Below are positions 14,410 to 23,313 of a DNA stretch of 26,190 nucleotides, in pieces; the stretch's first letter is position 1; each line of letters opens with the position of its first letter. A model generated the notes under the pieces. The model was not told the origin of the DNA. It ran no database searches and was given only the letters and a program-made list of their open reading frames with translations. A program made the translations under genes and the position numbers. Source of the DNA: CAZOKZ01 sp964580585. Its GTDB lineage: Bacteria; Sumerlaeota; Sumerlaeia; SLMS01; JAHLLQ01. The stretch lies in the NCBI GenBank assembly GCA_964580585.1, contig CAZOKZ010000063.1, forward strand, positions 1-26,190. The letters are read 5' to 3'.

Positions 14410-16245
14410 TTATTGATCGAGAACTTCCCTGATCTTCTTTGTCAGCATGCCTGGGGTGAAGGGTTTTTGAAGAAACGGGGTGGCGGTGCTCATGACGCCG
14501 TTGCGCAGGATGGCGTCGTCGGTGTAGCCGGACATGAAGATCGCTTTGATATCGGGATATTTCTCCAGCATTGCCTTATGAACCTGGCTTCCACTCATTT
14601 TGGGCATGATAACATCGGTTAGAAGCAGATCGATTGGCTCCGAGCAATTGTTTGCAATTTGAATCGCTTCTTCACCTTCGGCACAGACGAGTACTTTGTA
14701 ACCGGCGGATTCGAGAATGATGCGTGTCAGGTTACGAACACCCTTTTCGTCTTCAACCAGCAGGATGTGTTCTGTACCTTTTGGAAGTTCACAGGATGGC
14801 GTCGATATGGGTATTGGAGAAGCGACATCTTTATCGATAACAGGTAAAAATATCTTAAATGTCGTCCCTTTGTCGAGTTCGCTGTAAACGGTAACAAAAC
14901 CGTCGAGTTGCTTGATGATTCCGTAAATGGTGGCAAGGCCAAGTCCGGTGCCTTTGCCCACCGCTTTTGTGGTAAAGAACGGCTCGAAGATGTGTGCTTG
15001 AGTTTCTTTGTCCATGCCATGGCCGTTGTCCGAAATGGCAATCATGGCATAGGTACCCGGTTCGATTTCCACACTCGGGTTTGCGTAAGGCTCATCCAGG
15101 TGAATGTTATGGGTTTCAATTGTCAATTTGCCGCCTTTTGGCATGGCGTCCCGCGCATTGACGGCCAGATTAATTAGAATTTGCTCTATCTGGGAAACAT
15201 CGGCGTAGATGGGAAAAAGTTCCGGCTCGAATTTTGTTGCGATATCGATGTCTTCACCAATCAGGCGGGAGATCATTTTTTCCAATTCTCGAATCAGGTG
15301 ATTGAGATTCAATCGCTGGGGTTGGACGATGGCTTTGCGCCCAAAAGCCAACAACTGACGCGTTAAGCTCGCGGCGCGTTCTCCTGCCTGGCAAATTTCG
15401 AGCAAAAGTTCGTGCGCCTCTTCATTCTCTGTGCATTCGGCGATCAACATCTGGCAGCAACCATTTATTACGGTCAGCAAGTTGTTGAAATCATGGGCAA
15501 TGCCGCCTGCCAAGCGCCCGATGGCTTCCATTTTCTGAGCTTGTTGAAGTTGAACCGCCAGTTTGCGTTCCGCTTCGACCGACTGACGTAGTTTCTCCTC
15601 TGCCGCTCGGCGTTCTTCGATTTCCGCTTCGAGTTGAACGGTGCGTTCGCGCACCTTCTCGTCCAGGCTTTCAGCCAATTCCTGAAGATCGTTGCGCGCA
15701 TCGAGCAACTCGCGGTTTTTTTGAACTGCCGTCTCGTATGTTGAAAGCAGGAGATTTAGAATTTGAAGCCGTTCCGAGGTGATGAAATACCTATTCCCCG
15801 AAAAAAATATTTCCACCCCCATTTTCGTATATTCGGTCTCGCGTAAATTATAATTCGACAACATGTAGGAAACGCGAGAAATCAAGTAGCGTTCTTCGTA
15901 AGGTTTGACGAGAAAATTGTCAGCCCCGCATTCCAATCCACGCATCACATCGACGGGATCGGAGAGCGATGTCAGCAACATAACCGGCGTGGACTTCAAA
16001 TCTGGGTCTTGCTTGACAAGGTGGCAAAATTCGTAGCCGTCCATTTCAGGCATGACCACATCGCTGATAATCAGGGTGGGGCGGTGCGCCCGCGTCATCT
16101 CGATCCCTTCACGACCATTTTGCGCCAAAAAAACCGTATAGCCATGCGCTTCCAGAGTGCAGCAAACTTGCTCCGCCTGGGTGCGACTGTCTTCCGCGAC
16201 CAAAATCGTAATCGGTTCGCCATTGTGATTCGTTTTATTCGACAT
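14410..16245 (-). CDS. Hybrid histidine kinase with receivers at both ends (REC-HisKA-HATPase-REC)
   Basis: A 611-residue cytoplasmic kinase with no membrane segments. The first receiver (about 13-130) has phospho-acceptor D62 in IISDVVMPEMDG and the conserved K in FLVKPY. A long coiled coil (about 165-245, rich in E, R, L) leads to HisKA with H251 in GGIAHDFNNLL. The ATPase has an N-box at N363 (NLAVNARDAMP), SDNGHGM and GKGTGLGLATIYG. The C-terminal receiver (about 493-611) has D544 in LLTDVIMPKMSG. There is no DNA-binding or GGDEF output. Lying last in the chemosensory block, it probably takes phosphate from the CheA on its first receiver and relays it onward. It is separated from cheB by 239 bp, so it may have its own promoter; the start has no strong ribosome-binding site. 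Confidence 0.93.
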   Translation of the reverse strand: MSNKTNHNGEPITILVAEDSRTQAEQVCCTLEAHGYTVFLAQNGREGIEMTRAHRPTLIISDVVMPEMDGYEFCHLVKQDPDLKSTPVMLLTSLSDPVDVMRGLECGADNFLVKPYEERYLISRVSYMLSNYNLRETEYTKMGVEIFFSGNRYFITSERLQILNLLLSTYETAVQKNRELLDARNDLQELAESLDEKVRERTVQLEAEIEERRAAEEKLRQSVEAERKLAVQLQQAQKMEAIGRLAGGIAHDFNNLLTVINGCCQMLIAECTENEEAHELLLEICQAGERAASLTRQLLAFGRKAIVQPQRLNLNHLIRELEKMISRLIGEDIDIATKFEPELFPIYADVSQIEQILINLAVNARDAMPKGGKLTIETHNIHLDEPYANPSVEIEPGTYAMIAISDNGHGMDKETQAHIFEPFFTTKAVGKGTGLGLATIYGIIKQLDGFVTVYSELDKGTTFKIFLPVIDKDVASPIPISTPSCELPKGTEHILLVEDEKGVRNLTRIILESAGYKVLVCAEGEEAIQIANNCSEPIDLLLTDVIMPKMSGSQVHKAMLEKYPDIKAIFMSGYTDDAILRNGVMSTATPFLQKPFTPGMLTKKIREVLDQ

Positions 16246-16283
16246 GATTCAAAATGCGAGTTCCTTCAAGATCGGGATGTTGG

Positions 16284-16323
16284 GGACCAGTTGAGGGTTG
16301 GCAGGACCGATTGAGGACTGGCG
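16284..16323. repeat. Two imperfect 20-bp tandem repeats upstream of the hybrid kinase
   Basis: GGACCAGTTGAGGGTTGGCA at 16284-16303 is followed directly by GGACCGATTGAGGACTGGCG at 16304-16323, differing at five positions. They lie 40-80 bp upstream of the hybrid-kinase start and might be direct-repeat binding sites. The remainder of the 16246-16484 gap shows no gene. Confidence 0.4.
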
Positions 16324-16484
16324 AGTAACGATGCAGCGATCTCTGAGGTGGTGGTTATTCGTTGGACTCAAAAGTCGTGAAGGTTTTCAAATGTGATTAT
16401 TTCGTACATCTATAATTGTTGCGGATATGAAAGCAATATTCATGCGATTAAGTCAAGGTTTTTGGCGCGAGAGACGCAAGTTTT

Positions 16485-17558
16485 TTACGGTGGACTTTTC
16501 GCACTGCTAAGGATTAATCGAGCGATTTCGATTGGGGGTAAAACATATCGGGCTGCTTCGAGACGTTGGGCCTCCCCCGGCATTCCAAAAACGACGCATG
16601 TGGCTTGGTCCTGAGCAACGGTCAAGGCGCCTAATTCCCGGAGTTCCTTGAGTTCCGCGGCGCCGTCGGTCCCCATCCCTGTCAGTAAGATTGCCAATAC
16701 GTGCGATCCATGGATGCGCGCAACCGATTGAAATAATTGACGAACCGAAGGTCGCAGTCCGTTGTCGGGCGGATTGGTATTCAAGACGGCTCGGTTGTTC
16801 GGGCCAATCGTCAAATGATGTGCGTCAGGCGCCACATATGCATGACCGGGTTCCATGACCTGGCCATTCGCTGCCAAATGCACGGGAAACTTGGTCGAAT
16901 TCGATAGCCACTCGATAAATCCCTGCATGAATCCGTCCGCCATGTGCTGGACGATGGCAATTGGGAATGGAAGATTTGCAGGAAGGGCGGAGAGGATTTG
17001 CTGGAGAACCAAGGGTCCACCCGTGGATGCGCCGATCGCCACGAATCGGATCGTTTTCTGCTTCGAGTGGTTTGGCAGAACAGGGCGAGGCGATGGAGGG
17101 GTTCCTTGAATGCGCGGTGCCCATCGGCGAACGACTTTGACCTCTGCCATGGCTTTCACCGTGCGAATTAATTCACGGGATTGAGCGGCACTGTTCGGAT
17201 GTCCAGGGCCTGGCGGTCGCGGAAGCACCGCAAGCGCACCCGCTTCCATGGCTTTAAACGTGCGTTCAACTTCCTCGCATTCCCAACTTCCGCTGACAAT
17301 GACGATCGGGATCGGATTGTTGCGCATGATGTGTTGTGTGGCTTCGAGCCCGTTCATTTTGGGCATGTTGATGTCCATCGTGATGACATCGGGAGTCAGC
17401 CGCTCGACGGCGGCAATGGCTTCTTCACCGTTACACGCCACACCAACGATTTCCATCTCGGGATCCGACTCGAAAAGAAACACCAGAAACTCGCGCACGA
17501 CCGGAGAATCCTCGACGATCAGGACACGAATTTTCTTTTTCGGTGGGCTGTCGCTCAT
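16485..17558 (-). CDS. cheB: Chemotaxis response regulator / methylesterase CheB
   Basis: A 357-residue CheB, the methylesterase/deamidase that resets receptor glutamyl methylation when phosphorylated by CheA. The N-terminal receiver has VEDSPVVREF and phospho-acceptor D62 in ITMDINMPKMNG. A proline-rich linker (about 115-170) leads to the esterase domain with the catalytic triad visible as S178 (GASTGG), H205 (IVQHM) and D298 (MGTDGA). Length is normal for the family. Its ATG overlaps the cheA stop in an ATGA, so the pair is co-translated and probably stoichiometric. In Wsp-type systems the counterpart WspF opposes the CheR homologue encoded earlier in the operon. Confidence 0.96.
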   Translation of the reverse strand: MSDSPPKKKIRVLIVEDSPVVREFLVFLFESDPEMEIVGVACNGEEAIAAVERLTPDVITMDINMPKMNGLEATQHIMRNNPIPIVIVSGSWECEEVERTFKAMEAGALAVLPRPPGPGHPNSAAQSRELIRTVKAMAEVKVVRRWAPRIQGTPPSPRPVLPNHSKQKTIRFVAIGASTGGPLVLQQILSALPANLPFPIAIVQHMADGFMQGFIEWLSNSTKFPVHLAANGQVMEPGHAYVAPDAHHLTIGPNNRAVLNTNPPDNGLRPSVRQLFQSVARIHGSHVLAILLTGMGTDGAAELKELRELGALTVAQDQATCVVFGMPGEAQRLEAARYVLPPIEIARLILSSAKSPP

Positions 17559-19822
17559 ATGAGTCGGTGGATGACCTCCAGCAAGTTGCTTTGTTCAAAA
17601 CTGCTTTTCACGATATAGGCGTTAGCGCCTACTTCTATCCCACGTTCGCGATCTTCACGCGAATCCATCGATGTGACAAGCACAACCGGCAGTTCATTCC
17701 ATTTCTGAGTGGCACGAATTCGCGCGGTGAGCTCCAACCCGTTCAGGCGTGGCATATCTACGTCGGACACCACGAGGTCGAAGGTATTGGCATGCATTTT
17801 TTCGATTCCGTCGATGCCATCGACAGCAGTTTGAACCTGGAAGCCGGAACTTTCGAGGATATTTCGCAACAACGTGCGCGACGTGATGGAATCTTCGACC
17901 ACCAGGATCGAGCGTTTGCGCATGGATTGATCGTGTTCCTTGCCGAGAACGGAACCCGCCGTCCCCAACTCGTGTAATTGAATCGCCGTGCGAATCAACT
18001 CGGCGCCGTCGAGAATCGGTGCGACTTTTCCCATGCCTAAGACCGTTGCGCCGGAAATGCCCGGTAAATCTTGAAGCATTGGGCCAAGGCTTTTCACCAG
18101 CACTTCCTGTTCCTGGCAAATCTCTTCGAGTAAAAAGACAATCCGGTGCTCCCCCACTTTCATCGCAAGCGCAGGCAGACGAGTATCTGTGATGGTTGTT
18201 GCGGGCAGTCCAAGTACTTCCTGCAACCGGACAACCGCCGTGGTTTCTCCCGCAAACGAAATGGTTTCGCGGTTTTCCACCGTGCGAATGTCTGCCATTT
18301 TCACACGCAGGACACGCTCGACATGCACCGTGGGAACCACAAAGAACCGGGTTCCTTCGCGAACGACCACGCCACGAAAAGTTGCCAACGATAAGGGCAG
18401 CACCATTCGTAACGTGGTTCCTTTGCCGGGACGATTTTCCAGACTGACGGCGCCGCCAAGTTTTTCGACTTTCTCGCGCGTGATCGCCAACCCCAGACCT
18501 CTTCCCGATAAATCGGTGACGATGGGGCTGGTGGTGACGGCGGAACGGAAAATCAAATCCAGCACTTCGTTTGCTTTGAGTTGCTCGGCTTGTTCCGAAT
18601 CGAGAATACCGAGTTTTATAGCCGAAGTTTTCAGTTTATCGAGCTTCACCCCCTGGCCATCGTCGCTCACCGAAATCTCGACACGGTTACCATGCAGCGG
18701 AGCGATCAGAATGTGGACGCGTGCTTGATGTGGTTTGCCCGCTCGCTGTCGATCAACGCCGGGCTCGATACCATGGTCGATGCAATTGCGTAAAATGTGA
18801 ATCAGCGGATCTTTAATTTCCGTCAAAATGCGTCGGTCGATTTCGATGTCTCCGCCTTCAATAATTAACTCGACCTCTTTATTCTGGTCGCGTGCCAGAT
18901 CGCGAACCACGCGTTGCATGCCGTCGAACAACCACGAACACGGCATCAACAGAAGGTCTCGTGTATCGTCGAGCAAGCCGTCGGTTTTCCCGGCAAGCAA
19001 ACGGTGATTTTGCCATGCCGTTTGAGTCAGACCCGATAATCGATGATCGATCGATTCCATGAATCCAACATTCCATTCGAGGAACTCACTCAATCGGGCA
19101 AGTTGGCGCGCCTGGGCTGCAGGGCCAAAACCAGGCAGGTGACCGGATTGTAATCCTCGCGTTTCCCCACGCGTTTTTGTCCATTGCTTTCGCCAATCCG
19201 CAAAACGACGGCATAGATGCTGAAGATCGGCAGCCAATTGCGCCGAGGTGAGTTTGTCTTCCAACAGTTCCTCGGCTTGAATCCGCACGGCATCGAGTTT
19301 CTCCGTCGGCACTCGCACCATGTCGGCAGAGCGGTCGGCAGGCAGCGTTGGGGGCGGCGATTCTTGCGAGACAACCGCAGGGCGTATCGATATAACTTCC
19401 TCCGAATGATCGGAATCCGTTGAGTGCGCGGCGCTTTTTAATACTTCAATCATAGGCGCGATTGTCGGCATTGTCGATCCGGTCTCGGATGCTGTCTGGA
19501 CTTGTTCGAGCAATCGCACCGCTCGCAACAAGATGTCGAGCAATTCATTCGTGACACCCAGAGAGCCGCGTTTCATCGCTGAAAACACGTTTTCCATCGC
19601 CTGACACACGCGCTCGATTTCGCTGAAATTGACAATGCGCGACGCACCCTTTAAACTATGGGATTCGCGGAATGCCGACTCGATCAGTGCACTGGCGTCG
19701 TCTCGCGAGGATATTTTCTCCAAATTCAGCAAGTGCGTTGAAAGCGCCGCGAGGTGTTCCTGTGCTTCCACCTTGAAGGTTGCAAGCAATCGTTGGCGGA
19801 GAGCGTTTTCGCGTTCATTCAT
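17555..19822 (-). CDS. Hybrid chemosensory kinase CheA with C-terminal receiver (WspE-like)
   Basis: A 755-residue CheA-REC fusion that phosphorylates partner receivers in answer to receptor signals. Domains in order: Hpt with the phosphorylated H55 in RESHSLKGA; a variable linker; a dimerisation segment from about 170 (TEKLDAVRIQAEELL); a HATPase with ILRNCIDHGIEPG, SDDGQGV and DLSGRGLGLAI; a CheW-like domain (TFRGVVVREGTRFFVVP onward); and a C-terminal receiver with D687 in LVVSDVDMPRLNG. No separate CheY-binding P2 domain is obvious. The start ATG 19822 has GGAG 7 nt upstream and lies 12 bp after the receptor stop. Fusion to a receiver is typical of WspE/FrzE-type kinases in alternative-function arrays, where the receiver can act as phosphate sink or relay. 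Confidence 0.95.
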   Translation of the reverse strand: MNERENALRQRLLATFKVEAQEHLAALSTHLLNLEKISSRDDASALIESAFRESHSLKGASRIVNFSEIERVCQAMENVFSAMKRGSLGVTNELLDILLRAVRLLEQVQTASETGSTMPTIAPMIEVLKSAAHSTDSDHSEEVISIRPAVVSQESPPPTLPADRSADMVRVPTEKLDAVRIQAEELLEDKLTSAQLAADLQHLCRRFADWRKQWTKTRGETRGLQSGHLPGFGPAAQARQLARLSEFLEWNVGFMESIDHRLSGLTQTAWQNHRLLAGKTDGLLDDTRDLLLMPCSWLFDGMQRVVRDLARDQNKEVELIIEGGDIEIDRRILTEIKDPLIHILRNCIDHGIEPGVDRQRAGKPHQARVHILIAPLHGNRVEISVSDDGQGVKLDKLKTSAIKLGILDSEQAEQLKANEVLDLIFRSAVTTSPIVTDLSGRGLGLAITREKVEKLGGAVSLENRPGKGTTLRMVLPLSLATFRGVVVREGTRFFVVPTVHVERVLRVKMADIRTVENRETISFAGETTAVVRLQEVLGLPATTITDTRLPALAMKVGEHRIVFLLEEICQEQEVLVKSLGPMLQDLPGISGATVLGMGKVAPILDGAELIRTAIQLHELGTAGSVLGKEHDQSMRKRSILVVEDSITSRTLLRNILESSGFQVQTAVDGIDGIEKMHANTFDLVVSDVDMPRLNGLELTARIRATQKWNELPVVLVTSMDSREDRERGIEVGANAYIVKSSFEQSNLLEVIHRLI

Positions 19823-19834
19823 CGAGGTTCTCCA

Positions 19835-21466
19835 TCAAACCTTAAATTGTCCAACGAGTGCTTTCAATTTCTGCCCGACGTCGTGGAGGTTTTTCGCGGC
19901 GGCTTCGGTCTGGCGGGTGCCCGCAACGTTTTGCGCGCTGGCTTGCTTGATATTTTCCATGGCGGAAGCAATCTGGTCCATGCCGACGGACTGCTGCTGG
20001 CTGGAAGCGGCGATCTGCAACGCTGCCTGCGCCCCTGTTTCGATGGTTTCAGCGAGCGAACGAATGGCCTCGCCGGTTTCTTCCGACTGGCGCAGACCCG
20101 ATTCGACGGTTTTGCCTCCCTGCTCGGTCGCCATTACGGCGCTGGCGATGGCTTTCTGCACGTCGTTGAGAATCGTGCGAACCTGAACGGTGGCTTGTTT
20201 GGATTGATCAGCGAGCGATTTGACTTCCTGCGCCACGACGGCGAAACCTTTGCCCTGCTCGCCCGCGCGGGCGGCTTCGATGGCGGCGTTGACAGCCAGC
20301 AGGTTCGATTGCTCAGCCAGATCGCTGACCGAGGCGATAATCTCGCCGATTGCCTGGCTTTGCTCGCTGAGTTTGACGACCGTTTCCGCGATGGTTTCCA
20401 TCTGCTCTTGGATGCGTTGCATCCCTTCGATCACATCATCGACGGACTGACTTCCGTTTTGAGCAATTTCGGTGGCGCGCTGCGCATTTTCGGAAACGAC
20501 ACGCGCTTTCTGGCTGGAAACCTGAGCCGTTTGTTTGACTTCCTCGACCGTGGTGGTGGTTTCCGAAACCGCCGTCGCGGTTTCGGAGGCCCCCGCCGCA
20601 ACCTGGGATGAAGTCGCCATGATTTCGCTCGCCGAGGAAGCCAGAACTTCCACCGCATCCCGGTTTTCACTCGTTATTTTTCGCAACGTTCGAACCATTC
20701 GATCAAGACTCAGCAGCAGCTTGCCCACTTCGTCCTCGCGCGATTTTGTCGAGACATCGATAGCCAGATTTCCAGAGGCAATTTCGTCGGCGAGTCCAGC
20801 AGCTTCGTTGAGCGGTGCGACTACGATCCTTTGCAGGCCTGCCACCATCATCAATCCGAAGCCTATTCCAAGCACCGAGACTATAACAAATATCCGATTT
20901 GTGTTATCGGTGTTTTTTATGGTGGTCTGGATAGAATCCAGCCCTGAATCGTTCAACCCTTGGTAAATTTCATCACTTAAGCGGCGGATTTTCTTAATTT
21001 GATCGCGCTGGACACCCGTCGATATTGCCTCCGCCTCCTGGATTTTACCCTCCAGAATCAGGGGGATTTGATTAATATCGCGTTCGTCTCGATAACTTTT
21101 TTCCAGTTCTAGCAGATTTTTCATTTTACCTTGAAGCTCTTTGCTCAACTCGGCGCCATTCAACTCTTGAATCAGCTCTTCGTCCTCTTCACTCATATCA
21201 CGAATGGCTTGGATATTTTGTCGCCGAATTTCCGGTGCATTTGTCAACATTGCCGAGACAATCAAAGCACGTTGTTCGTTGAAATTGTTAAACAAACTAC
21301 CCATTGTAATGGCGACTTGGAAATTATCCAACCCTTTTTGCTGGCTATCGCGTGCATCCATTAAGGATTTACTACCAAGATAACACGCCAATCCCATGAG
21401 AATGATTAAAACTCCAAATCCCAATAAAAGTTTGCCCGACGTCTTGAGATCCAGAAACCATTTCAT
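19835..21466 (-). CDS. Methyl-accepting chemotaxis protein with four-helix-bundle sensor
   Basis: A 543-residue transmembrane receptor. TM1 (about 10-32, LLLGFGVLIILMGLACYLG) and TM2 (about 190-212, FVIVSVLGIGFGLMMVAGL) bracket a helical periplasmic sensor of the 4HB_MCP type. A HAMP domain (APLNEAAGLADEIASGNL) and a long signalling coiled coil follow, with the hairpin tip EQSNLLAVNAAIEAARAGEQ. The tail ends ALVGQFKV without a CheR-tethering pentapeptide. ATG at 21466 is preferred over one 21 nt upstream because GAGG stands 9 nt before it. The ligand is unknown. The signalling half is almost identical at DNA level to that of the adjacent receptor, while the sensor halves are unrelated. Confidence 0.95.
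   Translation of the reverse strand: MKWFLDLKTSGKLLLGFGVLIILMGLACYLGSKSLMDARDSQQKGLDNFQVAITMGSLFNNFNEQRALIVSAMLTNAPEIRRQNIQAIRDMSEEDEELIQELNGAELSKELQGKMKNLLELEKSYRDERDINQIPLILEGKIQEAEAISTGVQRDQIKKIRRLSDEIYQGLNDSGLDSIQTTIKNTDNTNRIFVIVSVLGIGFGLMMVAGLQRIVVAPLNEAAGLADEIASGNLAIDVSTKSREDEVGKLLLSLDRMVRTLRKITSENRDAVEVLASSASEIMATSSQVAAGASETATAVSETTTTVEEVKQTAQVSSQKARVVSENAQRATEIAQNGSQSVDDVIEGMQRIQEQMETIAETVVKLSEQSQAIGEIIASVSDLAEQSNLLAVNAAIEAARAGEQGKGFAVVAQEVKSLADQSKQATVQVRTILNDVQKAIASAVMATEQGGKTVESGLRQSEETGEAIRSLAETIETGAQAALQIAASSQQQSVGMDQIASAMENIKQASAQNVAGTRQTEAAAKNLHDVGQKLKALVGQFKV
19857..20641. repeat. 785-bp near-identical receptor repeat, copy A
   Basis: This stretch matches 21557-22341 at a constant offset of 1700 bp. 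By line-by-line comparison I find one difference (C at 20597, A at 22297). It encodes the cytoplasmic signalling domain of the first receptor almost to the C-terminus. Confidence 0.95.
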
Positions 21467-21534
21467 CTGATTTTTCCTCAACCGCAAAAGTATGGAACAT
21501 CTCTCTTTTCAATAAACTAAAACGAAGCGCGAAC

Positions 21535-23268
21535 CTAAACCTTGTACTGCGCGATCAGTGCTTTCAATTTCTGCCCGACGTCGTGGAGGTTTTTCGCGGC
21601 GGCTTCGGTCTGGCGGGTGCCCGCAACGTTTTGCGCGCTGGCTTGCTTGATATTTTCCATGGCGGAAGCAATCTGGTCCATGCCGACGGACTGCTGCTGG
21701 CTGGAAGCGGCGATCTGCAACGCTGCCTGCGCCCCTGTTTCGATGGTTTCAGCGAGCGAACGAATGGCCTCGCCGGTTTCTTCCGACTGGCGCAGACCCG
21801 ATTCGACGGTTTTGCCTCCCTGCTCGGTCGCCATTACGGCGCTGGCGATGGCTTTCTGCACGTCGTTGAGAATCGTGCGAACCTGAACGGTGGCTTGTTT
21901 GGATTGATCAGCGAGCGATTTGACTTCCTGCGCCACGACGGCGAAACCTTTGCCCTGCTCGCCCGCGCGGGCGGCTTCGATGGCGGCGTTGACAGCCAGC
22001 AGGTTCGATTGCTCAGCCAGATCGCTGACCGAGGCGATAATCTCGCCGATTGCCTGGCTTTGCTCGCTGAGTTTGACGACCGTTTCCGCGATGGTTTCCA
22101 TCTGCTCTTGGATGCGTTGCATCCCTTCGATCACATCATCGACGGACTGACTTCCGTTTTGAGCAATTTCGGTGGCGCGCTGCGCATTTTCGGAAACGAC
22201 ACGCGCTTTCTGGCTGGAAACCTGAGCCGTTTGTTTGACTTCCTCGACCGTGGTGGTGGTTTCCGAAACCGCCGTCGCGGTTTCGGAGGCCCCCGCAGCA
22301 ACCTGGGATGAAGTCGCCATGATTTCGCTCGCCGAGGAAGCGAGAACATTGGCGGCTTCTTTCATTTCTTCCGTTGAACGACGCAAACTTTGGGACATGG
22401 ACAGGAATGCTGCTCCTAATACATCGCGTTCGGAGCTTGGCGTGACCGGAGAAACCAAATCGCCATTGGCAATCCGTTCGGCAGCACGGGACATCCCGTT
22501 CAACCATTCGGTCATGCGACCAAAGCTTTGGATTAAAGTGCCGACTTCATCGGTGCGCGTTCCCATCGGTGGAAGCGATACGGATAAATCTCCCGACGCG
22601 ATGGTTTGAGCCGCGTTTGAAAGTTCTCCGAGTGGTTTGGCGATATTTCGCGCCAAACCAAAACCGATCAGTCCCAGTACAAGGACTGTAAAAAGAATCC
22701 CCCATTGAATAATGAATTGGGCACGGCTCGAACGTTCGACCTCCATTTTTTTTCGCTCGTCGAGTCGAGATTGAGTCGTATCCAACATACTATCGGCAAT
22801 TGAACGAATTTCGTCCATTATCGCTATACCCTTATCGGCGTTCACCATTTCCAAGGCTTCCTCGAAACCGCCTTCGCCGCGTCGAGTTTCAATGACACTA
22901 TGGAGGTGTTGGAAACTCGAATCTGCCAGTACTTTAATTTTTTCGAGGCGATCGAGTTGCTCCTTATTATTCACGAGCAGTTGATGCAGCTTGTTATAGT
23001 CCGCATCGAAATCCATGCGCGCTTTCAGATAAGGTTCTAAATATTGTTCTTCTCCCGTGATGACATATCCACGCTGCCCTGTTTCGGCATCCGTCATCGT
23101 TGCGATCAATTTTTCAACACTCGTCGCAATGACATGCGACTCCTCGACGAGGTCCTGAGCTTCGTTCATCCTGGTCAGGCTTTGATAGGAAACGCCACCT
23201 ATCAGGATTAAGATCAACAAAGCGAAAATGAAGCTCCCTGCAATCTTGGTTCCAATTGTCCGGTTCAT
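21535..23268 (-). CDS. Methyl-accepting chemotaxis protein with CHASE3 sensor and double HAMP
   Basis: A 577-residue transmembrane receptor. TM1 (about 8-30, IAGSFIFALLILILIGGVS) and TM2 (about 187-207, WGILFTVLVLGLIGFGLA) flank a CHASE3-type extracytoplasmic domain, recognised from TDAETGQRGYVITGEEQYL. Two HAMP-like units follow in tandem, LGELSNAAQTIASGDLSVSL and then AERIANGDLVSPV, before the same signalling coiled coil and tip as its neighbour. It ends ALIAQYKV. The start has GAGGA 7 nt upstream. WspA of the Wsp surface-sensing system has a comparable place beside CheW and CheR-TPR genes, but its sensor is not shown to be the same. What CHASE3 senses here is unknown. Confidence 0.95.
   Translation of the reverse strand: MNRTIGTKIAGSFIFALLILILIGGVSYQSLTRMNEAQDLVEESHVIATSVEKLIATMTDAETGQRGYVITGEEQYLEPYLKARMDFDADYNKLHQLLVNNKEQLDRLEKIKVLADSSFQHLHSVIETRRGEGGFEEALEMVNADKGIAIMDEIRSIADSMLDTTQSRLDERKKMEVERSSRAQFIIQWGILFTVLVLGLIGFGLARNIAKPLGELSNAAQTIASGDLSVSLPPMGTRTDEVGTLIQSFGRMTEWLNGMSRAAERIANGDLVSPVTPSSERDVLGAAFLSMSQSLRRSTEEMKEAANVLASSASEIMATSSQVAAGASETATAVSETTTTVEEVKQTAQVSSQKARVVSENAQRATEIAQNGSQSVDDVIEGMQRIQEQMETIAETVVKLSEQSQAIGEIIASVSDLAEQSNLLAVNAAIEAARAGEQGKGFAVVAQEVKSLADQSKQATVQVRTILNDVQKAIASAVMATEQGGKTVESGLRQSEETGEAIRSLAETIETGAQAALQIAASSQQQSVGMDQIASAMENIKQASAQNVAGTRQTEAAAKNLHDVGQKLKALIAQYKV
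21557..22341. repeat. 785-bp near-identical receptor repeat, copy B
   Basis: Partner of 19857-20641, with one mismatch found (position 22297). Identity stops abruptly at both ends, including at the boundary between HAMP and signalling domain, where the two receptors become unrelated. Confidence 0.95.
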
Positions 23269-23313
23269 TTAGCTTTCCTCGTCACTATCATGGTGGATTG
23301 ATCTCATAAATTT

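Noticed and set aside
19754..22311. Long antisense open frames (285 and 242 codons) opposite the two receptors
   Set aside because: They mirror each other only because the receptor DNA is duplicated. The compositions are those of a reversed coiled coil (repeated G, D, L, R), with no start signals or family motifs.
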